Assembly (NCBI GenBank): GCA_964035795.1
Contig: OZ038324.1
Coordinates: forward strand, 2,159,025-2,223,024
DNA from: Pterobdella sp. o SKG-2022
Lineage: Eukaryota; Annelida; Clitellata; Hirudinida; Piscicolidae
Direction: 5' to 3'
Length of the DNA stretch: 64,000 nucleotides
Shown piece by piece: positions 41,451 through 54,204 of this stretch. Each line of letters opens with the position of its first letter. The first letter of the stretch is position 1. A program made the position numbers and the translations under genes. The notes under the pieces are model-generated. The model had not been told where the DNA came from, made no database searches, and was given only the letters and a program-made list of their open reading frames with translations.

Positions 41451-42063
41451 TAGAGATTTTTGTTGGTGACATATTTTTTCCACAAGATGACAAGATAAAA
41501 ATTGAAGCAAATCTTCTAGAAATCTGTGAACCCATTAACCCAAAAAACTGAGTTGCTTCCTTAGTAATTTCCCATTTAAAGAGTTTATGTGTGAAACATT
41601 CCAGACATGTTATCTTTCAAAACAGGGTAGCTACTAATTTTTTTTGCAACAATGCTTTTAAAAACATTATCAAAAGTTTAAGAAAATGAAACTAGCATGA
41701 CATGATTTTTAAATTAAAAAATTTTTTTATCTGAAGTCAACTATCAATTTAGTTTTTATTTTTTACCAGAAATCCTTATCGGTGGAGGAATTATTAATCG
41801 AAATGACTATGGAAACAAATGCCTAGAAACGATAAAATTGATACGAGTCACAAGCTGATAATTAAACTTAACAAACAAAACTCAACACATTAATGACTAT
41901 AACTTTTTTAGACTAACTAAACATAATAAAATAGATGATGATATAATGACTATGAATATTAAAAAAATTAATTAATTGATATTACTATAGTTAAAAGCAA
42001 TACAAGAATATACTAAAAAATATATACTTGTAAGAATAAAGCTGTGTAAAAAAAATTGAACGA

Positions 42064-42594
42064 AGAATAGAATTCATTAAAGATCTATATGTGTGCTTCG
42101 TAGATTATGAGAAAGCATTTGATTGTGTTGACTGGAAGAAACTAATGATGATATTGGAGGAAATAGGGGTTGCTTGGAGAGATAGGCGGTTGATTGCAGA
42201 ACTTTATATGGAACAGACCGCAGTGGTGAGAATTAATTCAGAAGTAACTGAACCTTGCTTAATAGGAAGAGGCGTAAGACAAGGATGTCTTATCTCACCT
42301 GGGCTGTTCAATATTTATGCAGAAACAATGATGAAAGAAGCTCTGCACTCACTAGAGGAGGAGGTCAAAGTAGGAGGAGTACTGATCAAAGCAGTAAGGT
42401 TTGCAGGTGACCAAGCCATGGTAGCTGGAACAGAAAAAGAATTACAGAGTATCATGGAAGAAACGAACAGAGTGGTCAAGAGCTATAGAATGAAAATAAA
42501 TAGCCAAAAAACCAAAACCATGAAGTTTGGAAGAAAAACTGGCATGGTCAGTATAACCCTTGACGAAGTCATACTTGAGCAAGTTAAAAACTGA
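42064..42594 (+). mobile_element. RTE-type reverse transcriptase fragment
   Basis: Open frame of about 167 codons covering RT blocks: CFVDYEKAFDCVDWKKL, GVRQGCLISPGLFNIYAE, and KAVRFAGDQAMVAG where FADD is expected. The first Asp of the catalytic DD pair is Gly, so this copy is inactive. Its first 55 bp match the DNA at 63944-64000, another copy of the same family. Confidence 0.85.
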
Positions 42595-42599
42595 GTGTT

Positions 42600-43010
42600 T
42601 AGGAAGCCAAAAATAAATATAAAAAAATATTATTCATAATTATGCCAAAGCCCATGAATTTTTATAAATAGAAATTTTAACAAAAGCTAAATATGAGCTG
42701 GGCTTGAGCTTCGGTGATTATTCATAGGTTAATAAATAGACTAAAAATAGGCATAATTTAGTAAAAAACCCATTATATCAAATAAAAAAATAGGTGTTTT
42801 CATGCTTCAAAATATTAAAATTATGAAATATATTTAGAAAGCACGATGACAACTCATAAACATGATAAGAAGCATAAATAGAAAATTAAAAAATATTAAA
42901 AAGATGTTTAAGACTATGTGTTATGAAGGAAGTGGTATTTAAGGCAAATTGAAATAACTTCATATGCTGAGTTTCATAAGCTTTCTATGCTGTTTTCAGA
43001 AATATTTAAA
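42600..43010. other. A+T-rich spacer
   Basis: No feature recognised. Confidence 0.4.
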
Positions 43011-43013
43011 ACA

Positions 43014-43016
43014 TGG

Positions 43017-43054
<38 letters not shown>

Positions 43055-43055
43055 A
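43014..43055. repeat. (GTT)n microsatellite
   Basis: About 14 copies, continuing into degenerate TTA/TTG words to about 43170. Confidence 0.9.
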
Positions 43056-43174
43056 TTATTGTTTTTATTACTTTTAATATCATCAGAACTGTAGCTAGTT
43101 TTGTTGATATTGTTAATATTATCATCGTTATTATTGTTATGATGATTATTATTGTTGTGATTATTGCTATTGAC

Positions 43175-43229
43175 AAGGTTGCTGAAGAAAGATCTTGAGA
43201 ATGAGACGAGTCTGGAAACTATGGAGTTT
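43175..43229 (-). pseudogene. Candidate mini-exon B, copy 1 (downstream of BH3 exon)
   Basis: After a good acceptor (TTTTTCTATTGCAG) a 55-nt segment in phase 2 encodes NSIVSRLVSFSRSFFSNL, then runs into AAT-type repeat. Copy 2 at 43838-43889 has the same phase and shares AAGATCTTTC. Whether it is a used exon is uncertain. Confidence 0.3.
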
Positions 43230-43694
43230 CTGCAATAGAAAAACTAATAAATTATTAAAACAATAATAAATAATTATTTAAAAAATAAATAACAATTACA
43301 ATAATAAATATTTAAAAAAAATAATAATTAAAAAATCAGTAAAGGATAACAAAATGATAAAAAATATAAATAATATCAGCAAGAATAAATATTAACAACA
43401 ATAATGAAGAATAACAAAAAATATGGATAATAACAAAATAATTAACAACAACAATAATAACAACAGATATTAATAATAAAAATAATGATAAACAGAAAAA
43501 CAATTATACATACTTTCAATTAAAAAACATGATCCTATTAAGGATAACAGATAATTACTATATATAATTTCAAAAAAATAAGAAATAGTTTTAGCAAAAT
43601 ATTTCATATTTTCAAAAAGAAAAATAAAAATAATCAAAATAGTGGAAATAAAAACAACAATTAAAATAAAAATATAAATAATAACAATAATAAC

Positions 43695-43757
43695 CTGTGA
43701 GGAAAGAGATGAACGTTTAAGTTATCACCGATGATTGTGAGGTGTTGTACGACGTCA
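43695..43757 (-). pseudogene. Candidate BAK-like BH3 mini-exon A, copy 1
   Basis: A 63-nt segment flanked by AG (TTGTAG) and GT (CAG|GTTATT), phase 2 at both ends. It encodes DVVQHLTIIGDNLNVHLFPH. The core L-x3-GD with hydrophobic spacing fits a BH3 helix (BAK: QLAIIGDDIN). No other Bcl-2 family exon (BH1, BH2, membrane anchor) is seen nearby, so it may be part of a gene with long introns or a relic. Confidence 0.4.
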
Positions 43758-43837
43758 CTACAAGTCGAATAATATAAATAATAAAAACAACCAAAATAAA
43801 AATAACAACAATAATTATTATTGTTATTATTCGGAAC

Positions 43838-43889
43838 AAAATAGCGGACGAAAGATCTTAGATGTGTTAGGACTGTCCTTTGTGGAGAT
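43838..43889 (-). pseudogene. Candidate mini-exon B, copy 2
   Basis: After TCCTCACAG, a 52-nt phase-2 segment encodes SPQRTVLTHLRSFVRYF and then meets AAT repeat. It is parallel to copy 1 at 43175-43229. Confidence 0.3.
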
Positions 43890-43989
43890 CTGTGAGGACA
43901 ATGGTTTGCCAAATTATTTATCAGGTAATGACAATGATCAAAACGATATGAATCAGCATTATTCTGTAAAAATAAAAATAATGATGATA

Positions 43990-44084
43990 AACAAGAATCG
44001 AACGCAGTAGAGAATCAACTAAGTGTCAGGTTTGCAAAGAAAGAATAAAACCGTAACTCATTTAGTTAGCGAATGTAGCAAGTT
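43990..44084 (+). mobile_element. R2-like (RLE) LINE, left fragment with CCHC
   Basis: Translation with one frameshift gives RESTKCQVCKERI and KTVTHLVSECSK, the Cys-Cys-His-Cys knuckle that precedes the restriction-like endonuclease in R2-group LINEs. It stops abruptly at the 13-bp duplication AATGTAGCAAGTT (44072-44084) and resumes at 47250. Confidence 0.75.
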
Positions 44085-47000
44085 TTTCCGGTTCCATCGA
44101 AAATTAATAAACAAACTTTTTTTTGCTGAAATGGTGACGTCATTTCTTAACGGGAAATCTAAAAAAAAATATTGATATTGCTGATACTGCCAATACGGTC
44201 GAAAGAAAAACAAAGCAAAATAAAAGACCGAAAAAGTTTGAAAACACCACCTGCTTCGGAACTTTCAACGTGCGAGGTCTTACATCATCCACCAAACAAG
44301 AATCACTAATGCGAGACTTGGCAAAACACAAGCTTGATTTCCTTCTTTTGCAAGAGACCAAAATAAAAAATGAACTTTTTTTAAAACGAGAAATCAACAC
44401 TCTTCTATCATTTAAACCGACAAATAAGCACTATGGGTTTGGTTAGTCTACAAAAACACAACTGGAATTATCAAAACAGATTTGATATCAGACAGAGTTG
44501 TGAGTGTTACTGCGAAAATAAAGAAACCTTTTCTTTTGTTGGAGTGTATGGACCAACTCAAGTGAGAGCTCTAGCAGATGAAAATGAAGAGATCACATTC
44601 ATAGAAGAGCTTCAATCCACAATAGAGAAACAACCTAAGAACACTACAATCATTTTCTCAAGTGACTTCAATACTAAACTTGAAAACAAAAAAAATGGTA
44701 ACAGGCAGCTTTGGAAGAGGAAAACAAAACAGCATGGAGCATTTCTTTATAAGCTTCTATCAACAAAAAACATCATAGCTACAAACACTTGCTTCAAATA
44801 AAAAGCAAAGAACATAACAACCTAAAAAAGCACAAGGAAAATAGGCAATAAACTTATCCCAATCTTCAACAAAATTTACTATATAATCATACCAGCCAAA
44901 CACAAATGGAGAATAGTTTCAGCAAAATCTCACAATGGCATGGAAACCCTCTCTGACCATAGACTAGTCAAAACAGCTCTCATAAACACTAAACCTTACC
45001 AAATGCATTCAAAATCAAATTCAAATAGAAAAAATAATCTTAGAAATGGATAATTAAGAGCACCAGATTGATTACAGACTTAAAACACAACAACTCTTGA
45101 ATAAGATGCCTTTTTTATCCATCAAAAGTAGTCTAAAAAGCTTGAAAAAAATAGCAAAAAAAAAATTTTCAAATAGAAAAAAAAATAACCTCAAACCATG
45201 GAGCAATCACCCAGAACTAAAAGACTGTCTAGCAAACAAAAAGACACTTGGCTAAAAATGAGAACAAAAATAAAAACAATACAGAATATAAATTTTCAGA
45301 GACATCTTATGTATTTTTCTTCAATTGTTTGTAACGAAAAACATCAAATAAGAGGAATTTTTAATACATTTATTGAGAATCGGAAGCTATAATTTTCGAT
45401 AAGTTTAGCTATCACATAACGTTTTATGATAGGGCTAAACTTATCGAAAATTATAGCTTCCGATTCTCAATAAATGTATTAAAAATTCCTCTTATTTGAT
45501 GTTTTTCGTTACAAAATACAGAATATGAAAAGCTAAAACAACTGAGAAAAAAACAAATATGGCAGTTCAAATGCAAAGCCAAAATACATTATAAGTGGCT
45601 AGACAGGCAACTACTGAAAATTGAAGGATGCTCTGATAACATAAAAATTTTTCAAGCTGTCAAATTTTTGGAAATGAAAAAAGCTTGCAAAGTAACAAGT
45701 CAAATAGAAGACATTGAAAATCACTTCAAGAAGAAATTCAGTCCAGATGTCTCAGCCACCCATCCAATACAACCAACCCTTCCAAAAACTTTCGATAGAA
45801 TAATAAATATTGAAGAAGCTCAAAATGCAATAAAAAACTTAATAATGGAAAATGCCAAGACAATGAAGGTATTACTGCTGAACTTGTAAAATATGCTGAC
45901 AAGATTATGACTAAAATAATAACCGATGAGTTTAATCAAGCCATTTCATTGATAAAAGACATCGTGATAAACTCTGCCATTCTTATACCCATTCTCAAAC
46001 CACACAAAACACCGAAACCCGAAAAGCTAAAGCCTATCTGCATTGTTTCGGTATTAAGAAAAATCTTTTCTCATCACCCTTAATAGAATACAAGAAGCCG
46101 CAGAAGAGTTTATCGGTCCCACGCAATCGGCTTCTAAAAAAGTTAGCTCTACCAAAGACATCATTTGGGTCGATCGCTTCAATATGGCTACCGTGTATGA
46201 AACAAAAACAAATAGCATAATAACAAGTATAGATATCTCCGCCACGTTTGACACAATTCAACGTAACTTACTCATAGACATCTGCTCAAAATTCTTCCCT
46301 GCAGACGACATCACATTGATAACATACCTCTTCAAACACGAACCATAAAATCAAAATCTGCACAAATAGATCAAATCCTTTCGAGACAACAATAGGTGCA
46401 CTACAACGAGATAGCCTGAGCCCTATACTGTTCTGTATATATCTAAAAGAAGCAATATCTCGACTCTCAGGCCAACTAGATGGAAAAGAACTAACTTACG
46501 CAGACGACCTAGATTTCGTAACTGAGAAACCCCTAGATATAATGGCAAAATAAAACTTCAAAGTAAACCCTCAAAAAACAGCAACAACCACACTAACACC
46601 TACCAGCCTCGATAATATAAAAACAATAAAACTAGGAACATACCTATCAATGGATAAAGAAATTCCCCACAGAAAAGCCCTGACTTTAGTTGGTATGACT
46701 AAACTATGGATACTGTGGCACAAAAACATAATTAGTCAAAACAAAAAGCTGAGAATGTTTGTCGCATATATTCTACCCATAATTGCTCTACAACTGTGGC
46801 ACGTGGTCATTGACTAAAACAGGCGAGGAGATTCAAGACGCTTTCCAACGACGTTTTCTTCGAAGGGTCATAGGCATTTTTTGGCTAGAAAAAATCTCAA
46901 ATGGGGAACTGTATTGCAAAACTAGTAAAAAAAACTCAGCTTCACAAAAAGAAACAGAAGACTCACCTTACTAGGACACATACTAAGACTAAGTCCAGAC

Positions 47001-47249
47001 TCACGTGCGCAAACATCAATGGATGCATACTTCCACGCTCCAACCAAACCAACCAGAGGCCGACCAAAAACTACAATAGTGTCTGTACTACAAAAAACCC
47101 TCAAATCTCTTAACATAAATTTAAATAATTAAGAAGACTTAGATAAAATAAGAACAACTGCCACTGACAAAAAACAATGGAAAAAACTTATCAGCGATTG
47201 ACAATATTCTTAACTATGTTTTTTTCAAAAAAATGAAAGTTTGGATAAA
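44085..47249 (+). mobile_element. AP-endonuclease/RT LINE inserted in the R2-like LINE
   Basis: A 3.17-kb insertion bounded by AATGTAGCAAGTT on both sides. Frames, broken by stops and shifts, give an AP-endonuclease start (TFNVRGLTSSTKQESLMRDL, LDFLLLQETKI), VYGPTQ and SSDFNTKLENK. RT blocks follow: KLKPICIVSVLRKI, ITSIDISATFDTIQRNLL, RDSLSPILFCIYL and YADDLDFV. The tail has YNCGTWSLTKTGEEIQDAFQ, RRFLRRVIGI and GRPKTTIVSVLQ. It is near full length but inactive. It contains a fold-back insertion at 45290-45514. Confidence 0.85.
45290..45514. mobile_element. Fold-back insertion with 12-bp target duplication
   Basis: Flanked by AATACAGAATAT at 45278-45289 and 45515-45526. Within it, 45328-45515 is a nearly perfect hairpin: TTTGTAACGAAAAACATCAA at one end and its exact complement at the other, with arms of about 84 nt and a tiny loop. 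It lies inside the inserted LINE, hence is younger than it. Confidence 0.85.
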
Positions 47250-47800
47250 AATGTAGCAAGTTGGCACAAAAAGAATACAAAAGAAGGCACGATAAAGTCG
47301 CAACAGCGGTTCATTGGAGCATCTTAAAAACAACAATCTTCCACATTCGAAACATTGGTATGAGCACAAAGCTGAAGCTATAATGAAAAACGAAAAAGTT
47401 AAAATATTATGAGATTTTAACATTTATGTTGACAAATTAATCAAGGCCAGACTGCCAGACAAAGTTGTCATAAAGAAAGGTTTAAAAGAATGTTATATTA
47501 TAGGCATATCTATACCAAAAAAATTTGGACAGAACTGAAAGGAAAAGAAAAAATAGAAAAGTACCAAGAATTGGCTAGAGAATTATCCAGGTTATGGAAG
47601 GTGAAAACAACAGTATTTCCGGTAATATCAGGTGCTTTAGGACCAATAACAAATAAATTAACTAATTATCTTAAACTCATTGGCATAAATATATCTTTCG
47701 AAACCCTAAAAATATCAGCCTTACTTGGAAGTGGTTTCATTTTGAGAAAAGTGCTGGAAAGAAGTCAAAAAAATTAGTTTTTGTCACCCTAGGCTTTTGA
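47250..47800 (+). mobile_element. R2-like (RLE) LINE, right fragment with PD endonuclease
   Basis: It continues the left fragment exactly: SKLAQKEYKRRHDKVATAVH, HWYEHKAEAIMKNEKVKIL, ARLPDKVVIKK (the PD...K core of the restriction-like nuclease), IIGISIP, EKYQELARELSRLW, FPVISGALGPI and GSGFILRKVLERS. Stops are present, so it is dead. The remainder leads directly to the ATA array. Confidence 0.8.
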
Positions 47801-47848
47801 AAAAAGCTTGGTACTAAATTCGTAACTGGCTTACCCGTGAGAAAGCAC

Positions 47849-48128
<280 letters not shown>

Positions 48129-48352
48129 CAACAATAATAATACTAATTCGCTAATAACAAAACTCAATTCAAAAAACTTTTTCGACTGAGCAAAAGAAAG
48201 CTTTTTGTAAGTTGAACTCAAGTCAACAAGTAAAACACTTGGCAACTGAGTCGACTCACAATGTTGGTGAACATAATAACAAAAAATGAAAAAAAAGATC
48301 AAAATATCCAAAAAAAACAAGTAAAAAAAAATAAACGAAATGAATTAAGAAC

Positions 48353-48415
48353 CTGTGAGTTGTGAGGCGGTTGTTGATGTTGTCACCGATGAATCTGAGC
48401 TGATATGCTACTTCT
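48353..48415 (-). pseudogene. Candidate BAK-like BH3 mini-exon A, copy 2
   Basis: 63 nt between TTTCTCACAG and GT (CAG|GTTCTT), phase 2 at both ends like copy 1. It encodes EVAYQLRFIGDNINNRLTTH. Compared with the human BAK BH3 (QVGRQLAIIGDDINRR) the V, QL, IGD, IN and R positions coincide. Third codon positions differ between the two copies while the motif is kept. The nested LINEs lie between this exon and mini-exon B copy 2. Confidence 0.45.
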
Positions 48416-48419
48416 CTGT

Positions 48420-50180
48420 GAGAAATAATAAAAATATACAAATAATAATAATAATAACCATCATCATCGTCATCCTCCTTCCCTTCATCATCATCATCAC
48501 CCTCATCATCACCACCATCATCAATATAAAACATAAATACTACTAAAAAAAAGAGCAATTAAAGGAGAGTAAGCAATCAAAGCAGTGATAAGGGTGATAA
48601 TGTTCAAATGATGGTAGGAAACGATATATGGAGACAAATTTTGAGGGGGGTCACAGTTATTATTATTTTTATTATTATTATTGCTGTCATTTATTTTTAT
48701 TATTATTTTATTTATTATTATTGTTGTTTTTATTATTGTTGTTATTTCTCTTATTAGCCAGCAGAATGGTTTTTCCAACCTTAGAGCACTGAGAATGGCA
48801 GGATTTCATCATGAATATTTAAATCCACTTTTACTTGTTCAATTTTCCTTATTTATTGTCTTTGATATCGCTATTTTATTTATAAATCATCAAACCGTGA
48901 ATTTTTTTGATTTTGAAAATATTTTTCTTTCCAATATGGCTTTGTGTTAGCAACTTATTTAAAAAAAATAAATATCAAAAAATATTCCCCACACATGATT
49001 TCTTGAACCGTTATGTTTCACACAATATAATTAAACTGTAAATAGATATAGTGGAGAAGTGATAATATATTTAATTTTATTTTTTAACCACATTCTGTTT
49101 TATATGCTTGAATATTTAAAGAAATTATTTTTGCATATATTCTCAGGATTTTTTCCCTTATGCTCGGATTCATTTGTAGAGGTAGATTTTGTAGATTTGT
49201 GTGTATATGGGGGTTTGAATTTAGGTTTAGCTGCTTGAATGTATGTTTGTCTGGATGTATGTGTATGTATGTGTAGATGCATGTTTATGTTTGTGTGAAT
49301 GTATGTGCAAGTGTGTGTGGATGTATGTGTACTTATGTGTGGATGTATGCGTAGGTATGTGTGGATGCATGTGTATGTGTGTGGATGTATGTGGTTTGTA
49401 ATGGCATCTGTGTTGATAGATAATCAGCTTATAATAATGTCAGAATTATTAATTTATTTCTATAAAAAACTTTTTCCGCTTCTGAAAACAAAAAACCACT
49501 AGAGCGTGACCTGGATTAAGTTGATATCATGATGAGGAAGAAGACAATGAAGATGGTGGAAATAGAAAAAAACTTTGATGAAAAAAAAATGGTTGTCGTA
49601 AAGATAAAAACAAAACAAAAATAACTATTGAATGAGAGATAGAATTAAGGTTGCATATGGGAAAATCAAATGGGAGTAGAAGAATATTGAGAAAGAATGA
49701 GTCATGGTGGAAAATTGCAAAAAAAAAATCCCGTAAAAAATACAAACAAAAAAAGGAAGCACGATTGAAGGATGACTAATTGGGAAAGAGTTTTCGAACG
49801 AAATGTTGAAAAGTATTAAAACTCAACGGAAGTATAAAAAAACTAGTCACGTGACGTGGAAAATAAATTTATAAATAACCGTTATAATGATAGCAGTAGC
49901 CTAGCAGAGAAATCACACGTGATAGTAGTATGAGAAGTGATAACATTACAAAGTGTTCAGTTTAAAAGATGATTCGATGATGAAAGTTTATGATGAAAAC
50001 AGTGACAAAAAAACGTTTAAAAATAACATAAACAAAAATTTTTTAAATTAGAAAAAAAAATAAATCATCAAAAAAGCAACAAAAACAATAACAATAATAA
50101 TAAATGATAACAAAGAAGGAATGTGGTTATAATATATATGCCACTCGACACCAACGTGCTCCCTAGGGATGGCTCTTTAA
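48420..50180. other. Simple-repeat-rich DNA, no gene
   Basis: Holds (CATC)n near 48455-48530, TTA-rich 48655-48745, a TGTATGTG/TGGATG minisatellite at 49250-49392, and a perfect GTCACGTGAC at about 49850. No exon supported. Confidence 0.5.
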
Positions 50181-50189
50181 TTGTTCTTT

Positions 50190-50387
<198 letters not shown>

Positions 50388-50389
50388 GT

Positions 50390-53300
50390 TGATTATATTT
50401 TAAATTCACTAACTATCGCAAGAGAGATTCACACAAGATTTAAGCTCACGCCCATTCACATCCATAAAACAACTCGACATAAGGTTCAAAGTAATAGAAT
50501 GCAGTTAATTATAGTCGTAATTATGTTCACTCATCGATTAAATAACAATAATCACTGGAACAATTGATATGAAAGATGTTTGAATTGATTCAACACAAAA
50601 ACAACAAAAAAAACAAGAAAACATAAAAACAAAAGATACCCGTTTTTGATGTTTCGAAAAGAGGTCAAAAACAGAATTATTTAAAACACCCATGTGTCCA
50701 ATGTTTCCAATACATATCAACATTACCTTGTTTCCTACAAAGATACGACCAAAACAAAGATAAAGAATCCAAGCACGTGACAGGGATAATTCTTGACAGG
50801 GCATGATGAATGCTCCAAAAACTCAAGGTCTTTTTCACGCTTTATGTCGTATTATCGCTCTTTTTTTATTATCGCTCATTATATCATCGTATATTCTTTG
50901 AATTGTATCAATTTTGTGTTTATTTTGATACGGATTTAGGATTAGTTGTTTTCTTTATTTATTTAATAATTTTTTCCCGCTTTTCCCAAAACTTTTTTTA
51001 TTTTTTTTTGCCATTTTTTCACGAATATTTTTCAATTGAATAATACATTTTTTTTATATCTCAACTTCTTCTTTCCCCTCATCACCACGTGACAACACCA
51101 TCTTCACGCATCATTGGCCACAAAAGCATCCTACATTCTCAGTTCACGTGTTGCATGTTCATCCAATCAGCATACTTGACCTACTTACGCTCCTATCGTG
51201 CATCAATTATCATTGAGATTAACTACAAAAAGCATCACTATAATCTAAATAACGATACTAGCAATAAAAAAAAATTTGAGAAATGGAATTTTCCACTTTA
51301 ATGTGATTTTTTAGATTCTCTTTTATATGCAGTCACTCAATATTTTTACTCTATCTTCTAGCACTCACACTCACCCACCTATCCACTCTACACCTTCATC
51401 ACCCTCACTATCATCTCAAACCACTATTACACTCATCGTCACTTACACCTACTCACCTACCCTACACTCACCAACCCTACACTCAACTTACCTACAACCC
51501 AATCACCACCACCACTCTCAAACCACAACACCGCTTTTCCCACTACCACCTCCACACCACCCTCACCACCACAATCATTATAATGTCATGGTTAAAAGGC
51601 GGACAGGTACTGGCTTGAAGAAAAATAATTAAAAATAACGGAGGTTGTGATTGGCTGTGTTACAATATTGTGGATTTTAATTTGAAAAAACCCGCTGTTT
51701 CACTTCGACTGTTTATGGCTTTTTAACTCAAGTTCCATTTTATTCTTCATTGTTTTCATTTATGATTTGGTTATTGTCATATCGGAAAAGTTTATTAGGT
51801 TTTACTTTTTTTTAAGTGAAAAAATATATTTTTCATTAATTATTGAATCAATTTTACATAAATACATTCGTAATTATCCCTCTATCTTCATCTATCTTTC
51901 TTTTTTTTTTTTCTTTATCTTGATTTTTTTTTCTTTATTTGTTATTTTTCTAAAACTTTTATTATTTCTCTCTTATCTCCATCTTTTTTTCTTTCACTTT
52001 ATCTCATCATTTTCCTATCTTTTACTATTTTTCCATTCTCTTCCTATCCCTCATCCCTCACATACCTCATAAAGACACGCACACAAAACAAACACTTATT
52101 AACAAAGTATGCATCTGAACTTGTCACCTTCGCCTCCATAACACTTCCCGAATTCCTCCGTCCTTTTAATGTTCTCGTGATTATGTGCTTATGTATGTGT
52201 GAACGTGTGTCTGATATGTGTGTGTATGTGTCTTTTCATGGTTCTACGTTTGTTTATTTATTCTTGTTTATGATATTGAATAATAATTTTGCAAAAGCTA
52301 TAACTTTTTCATGACTAAGCACATTCTGTATTATGAACAATATTGATATAATACCGTCAATATTAATAATATCATAATTAAATACAAAAATAATTGAGGT
52401 AAAAGGGATAATGAAAAAATGGACGATAAATTCAATGATAAAGACCTAAATAGACCCAAAATAAGAGCTTAAAAAGAGCACTAAGCAGCTTTCAAAAGAT
52501 TTAAGAGGTGTGTGTGTGTCTGTGCATGTGAGGATCTGAGGTTTAGGGATGTGCAAGAAAAACTGATTTAATCGTTTCAAGTCATAGTAGTAGTTGTTGA
52601 ATAAAAAAGCTGAACTTTTAGTAACAAGTAGGAAGAGCTTTGAATATTAATATTGGTGTCTATCCACAAAACATTAATCTAGCATTAACACTTCCCTTAG
52701 TTCAATAATAATAACAATTGTTAATATTAGTATCTCTTCTAGTATTATTATCAATATTTTATTCTATTATATTTGGGATTGTATTTATAATTTTTATTGT
52801 TATTGATATTATTAAATATGGTGGTGTGGATGGAGTTATTGAATAGAAATATGGACTCAAGTGGTTAGAGATGAGTTCAAATTTAATGCTCTCGTGTGGG
52901 TCAAGATTTGATGCATGGGTGGGTGGATTGGAGGGTGGGTGGATTGGAGGGTTGGTAGATGGATAGGCGGGTGATGGAGGAAATGGAAGGAGATGGATGG
53001 ATGGCTGGGTGGATGAATAAAGAGATGGGATGGTGGGATATTGGAACAATAAATGGACGAAAAGATGAGTAGGTAAATGAATAGGTAGATGGATGGTTGT
53101 TAGATGGAAGAATGCATGGATTGGTGAGTGGGTGGATAACTGGGTAAATGAACAGTTTATTAAAGTTAAATGAAAAAATACATGAAAGATGTCTGAATTT
53201 AAGGTGGAAACAAAATTGTGAAAATAAAAAATAAATGAAGAATAAGTGCTGAAATAAAAAACATAATAAATGAAGAATAAGTGCTGAAATAAAAAACATA

Positions 53301-53400
53301 ATAAATGAAGAATTATGAAAGTTTTAAAGAATCAATTGACAATCAAAACGTACATCACCAGCTCCAATTCACCTCCAAATCACTTAATGTTACAACAATT
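50390..53400. other. A+T-rich and simple-repeat DNA, no gene seen
   Basis: Contains a C-rich CACTCACC-type stretch (51360-51580), T-rich 51890-52040, a GGAT/GGTG minisatellite (52900-53140) and a 37-bp tandem duplication (53230-53312). Confidence 0.5.
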
Positions 53401-53433
53401 ACCGCAACGCCATTGTGAAACAATGTCAAAAAA

Positions 53434-53467
53434 GCGGGAAATCTTGGCGGGAAATCTTGGCGGGAAA
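53434..53467 (-). promoter_or_regulatory. Three tandem E2F-type sites
   Basis: GCGGGAAA occurs at 53434, 53447 and 53460, a 13-bp direct repeat (GCGGGAAATCTTG). The complement TTTCCCGC fits the E2F consensus TTTSSCGC. On the minus strand an ATG (53413) with a GTAATT donor 11 nt on lies just downstream, a possible tiny first coding exon. The function is inferred. Confidence 0.4.
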
Positions 53468-53539
53468 CGATTAAAAAGTCTTTAAACAACATGAAACTAA
53501 ATTAAACGCGTCTTAAACGGTGCCTTGACAACTCATAAT

Positions 53540-53579
53540 AATAATAATAAATATTATTATTTATTATAATAATAATAAA

Positions 53580-53639
<60 letters not shown>

Positions 53640-53690
53640 CATTATTATTATTATTATTATCATTATTTTTACCATCATTACCATTAACTT
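53540..53690. repeat. (AAT)n/(TTA)n microsatellite
   Basis: A short AAT run switches to a longer TTA run with CAT interruptions. Confidence 0.9.
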
Positions 53691-54068
53691 TCTTATTATC
53701 TTTTTCATTGTTATTATTAGTGTCAGCACCAGTTACCGTATAATAAACTGTTACCTCAAGCAATTAAAGCAATCAGATAGTAATTACTGCTATAAAATTC
53801 TTGATTCTCTCTCGCTTCTTTCTTGTTATTGTTTATATTGTCTTATTGAGTTTCATTGATTTTGGTAACTCTTTAATATAACTTATATGTTTGTTAATTA
53901 TTTTAAAATATTCTATTTTAATTTATTTTATTTATTTTTCAAAATTTTTATTATTATTGATTGTTTTGCTTTAATTCATTGATCGACATTACCACTATAA
54001 TAAATAACAGCAACAACACCTACCACACTATAATACATCACTAACTTAACAAATCATAACAACAACAA

Positions 54069-54204
<136 letters not shown>

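Noticed and set aside
48540..48780. Upstream BAK exon candidate (LSPYIVSYHHLN) on the minus strand
   Set aside because: Slight similarity to the SYVFYRH region of BAK but no donor site follows, so not claimed.
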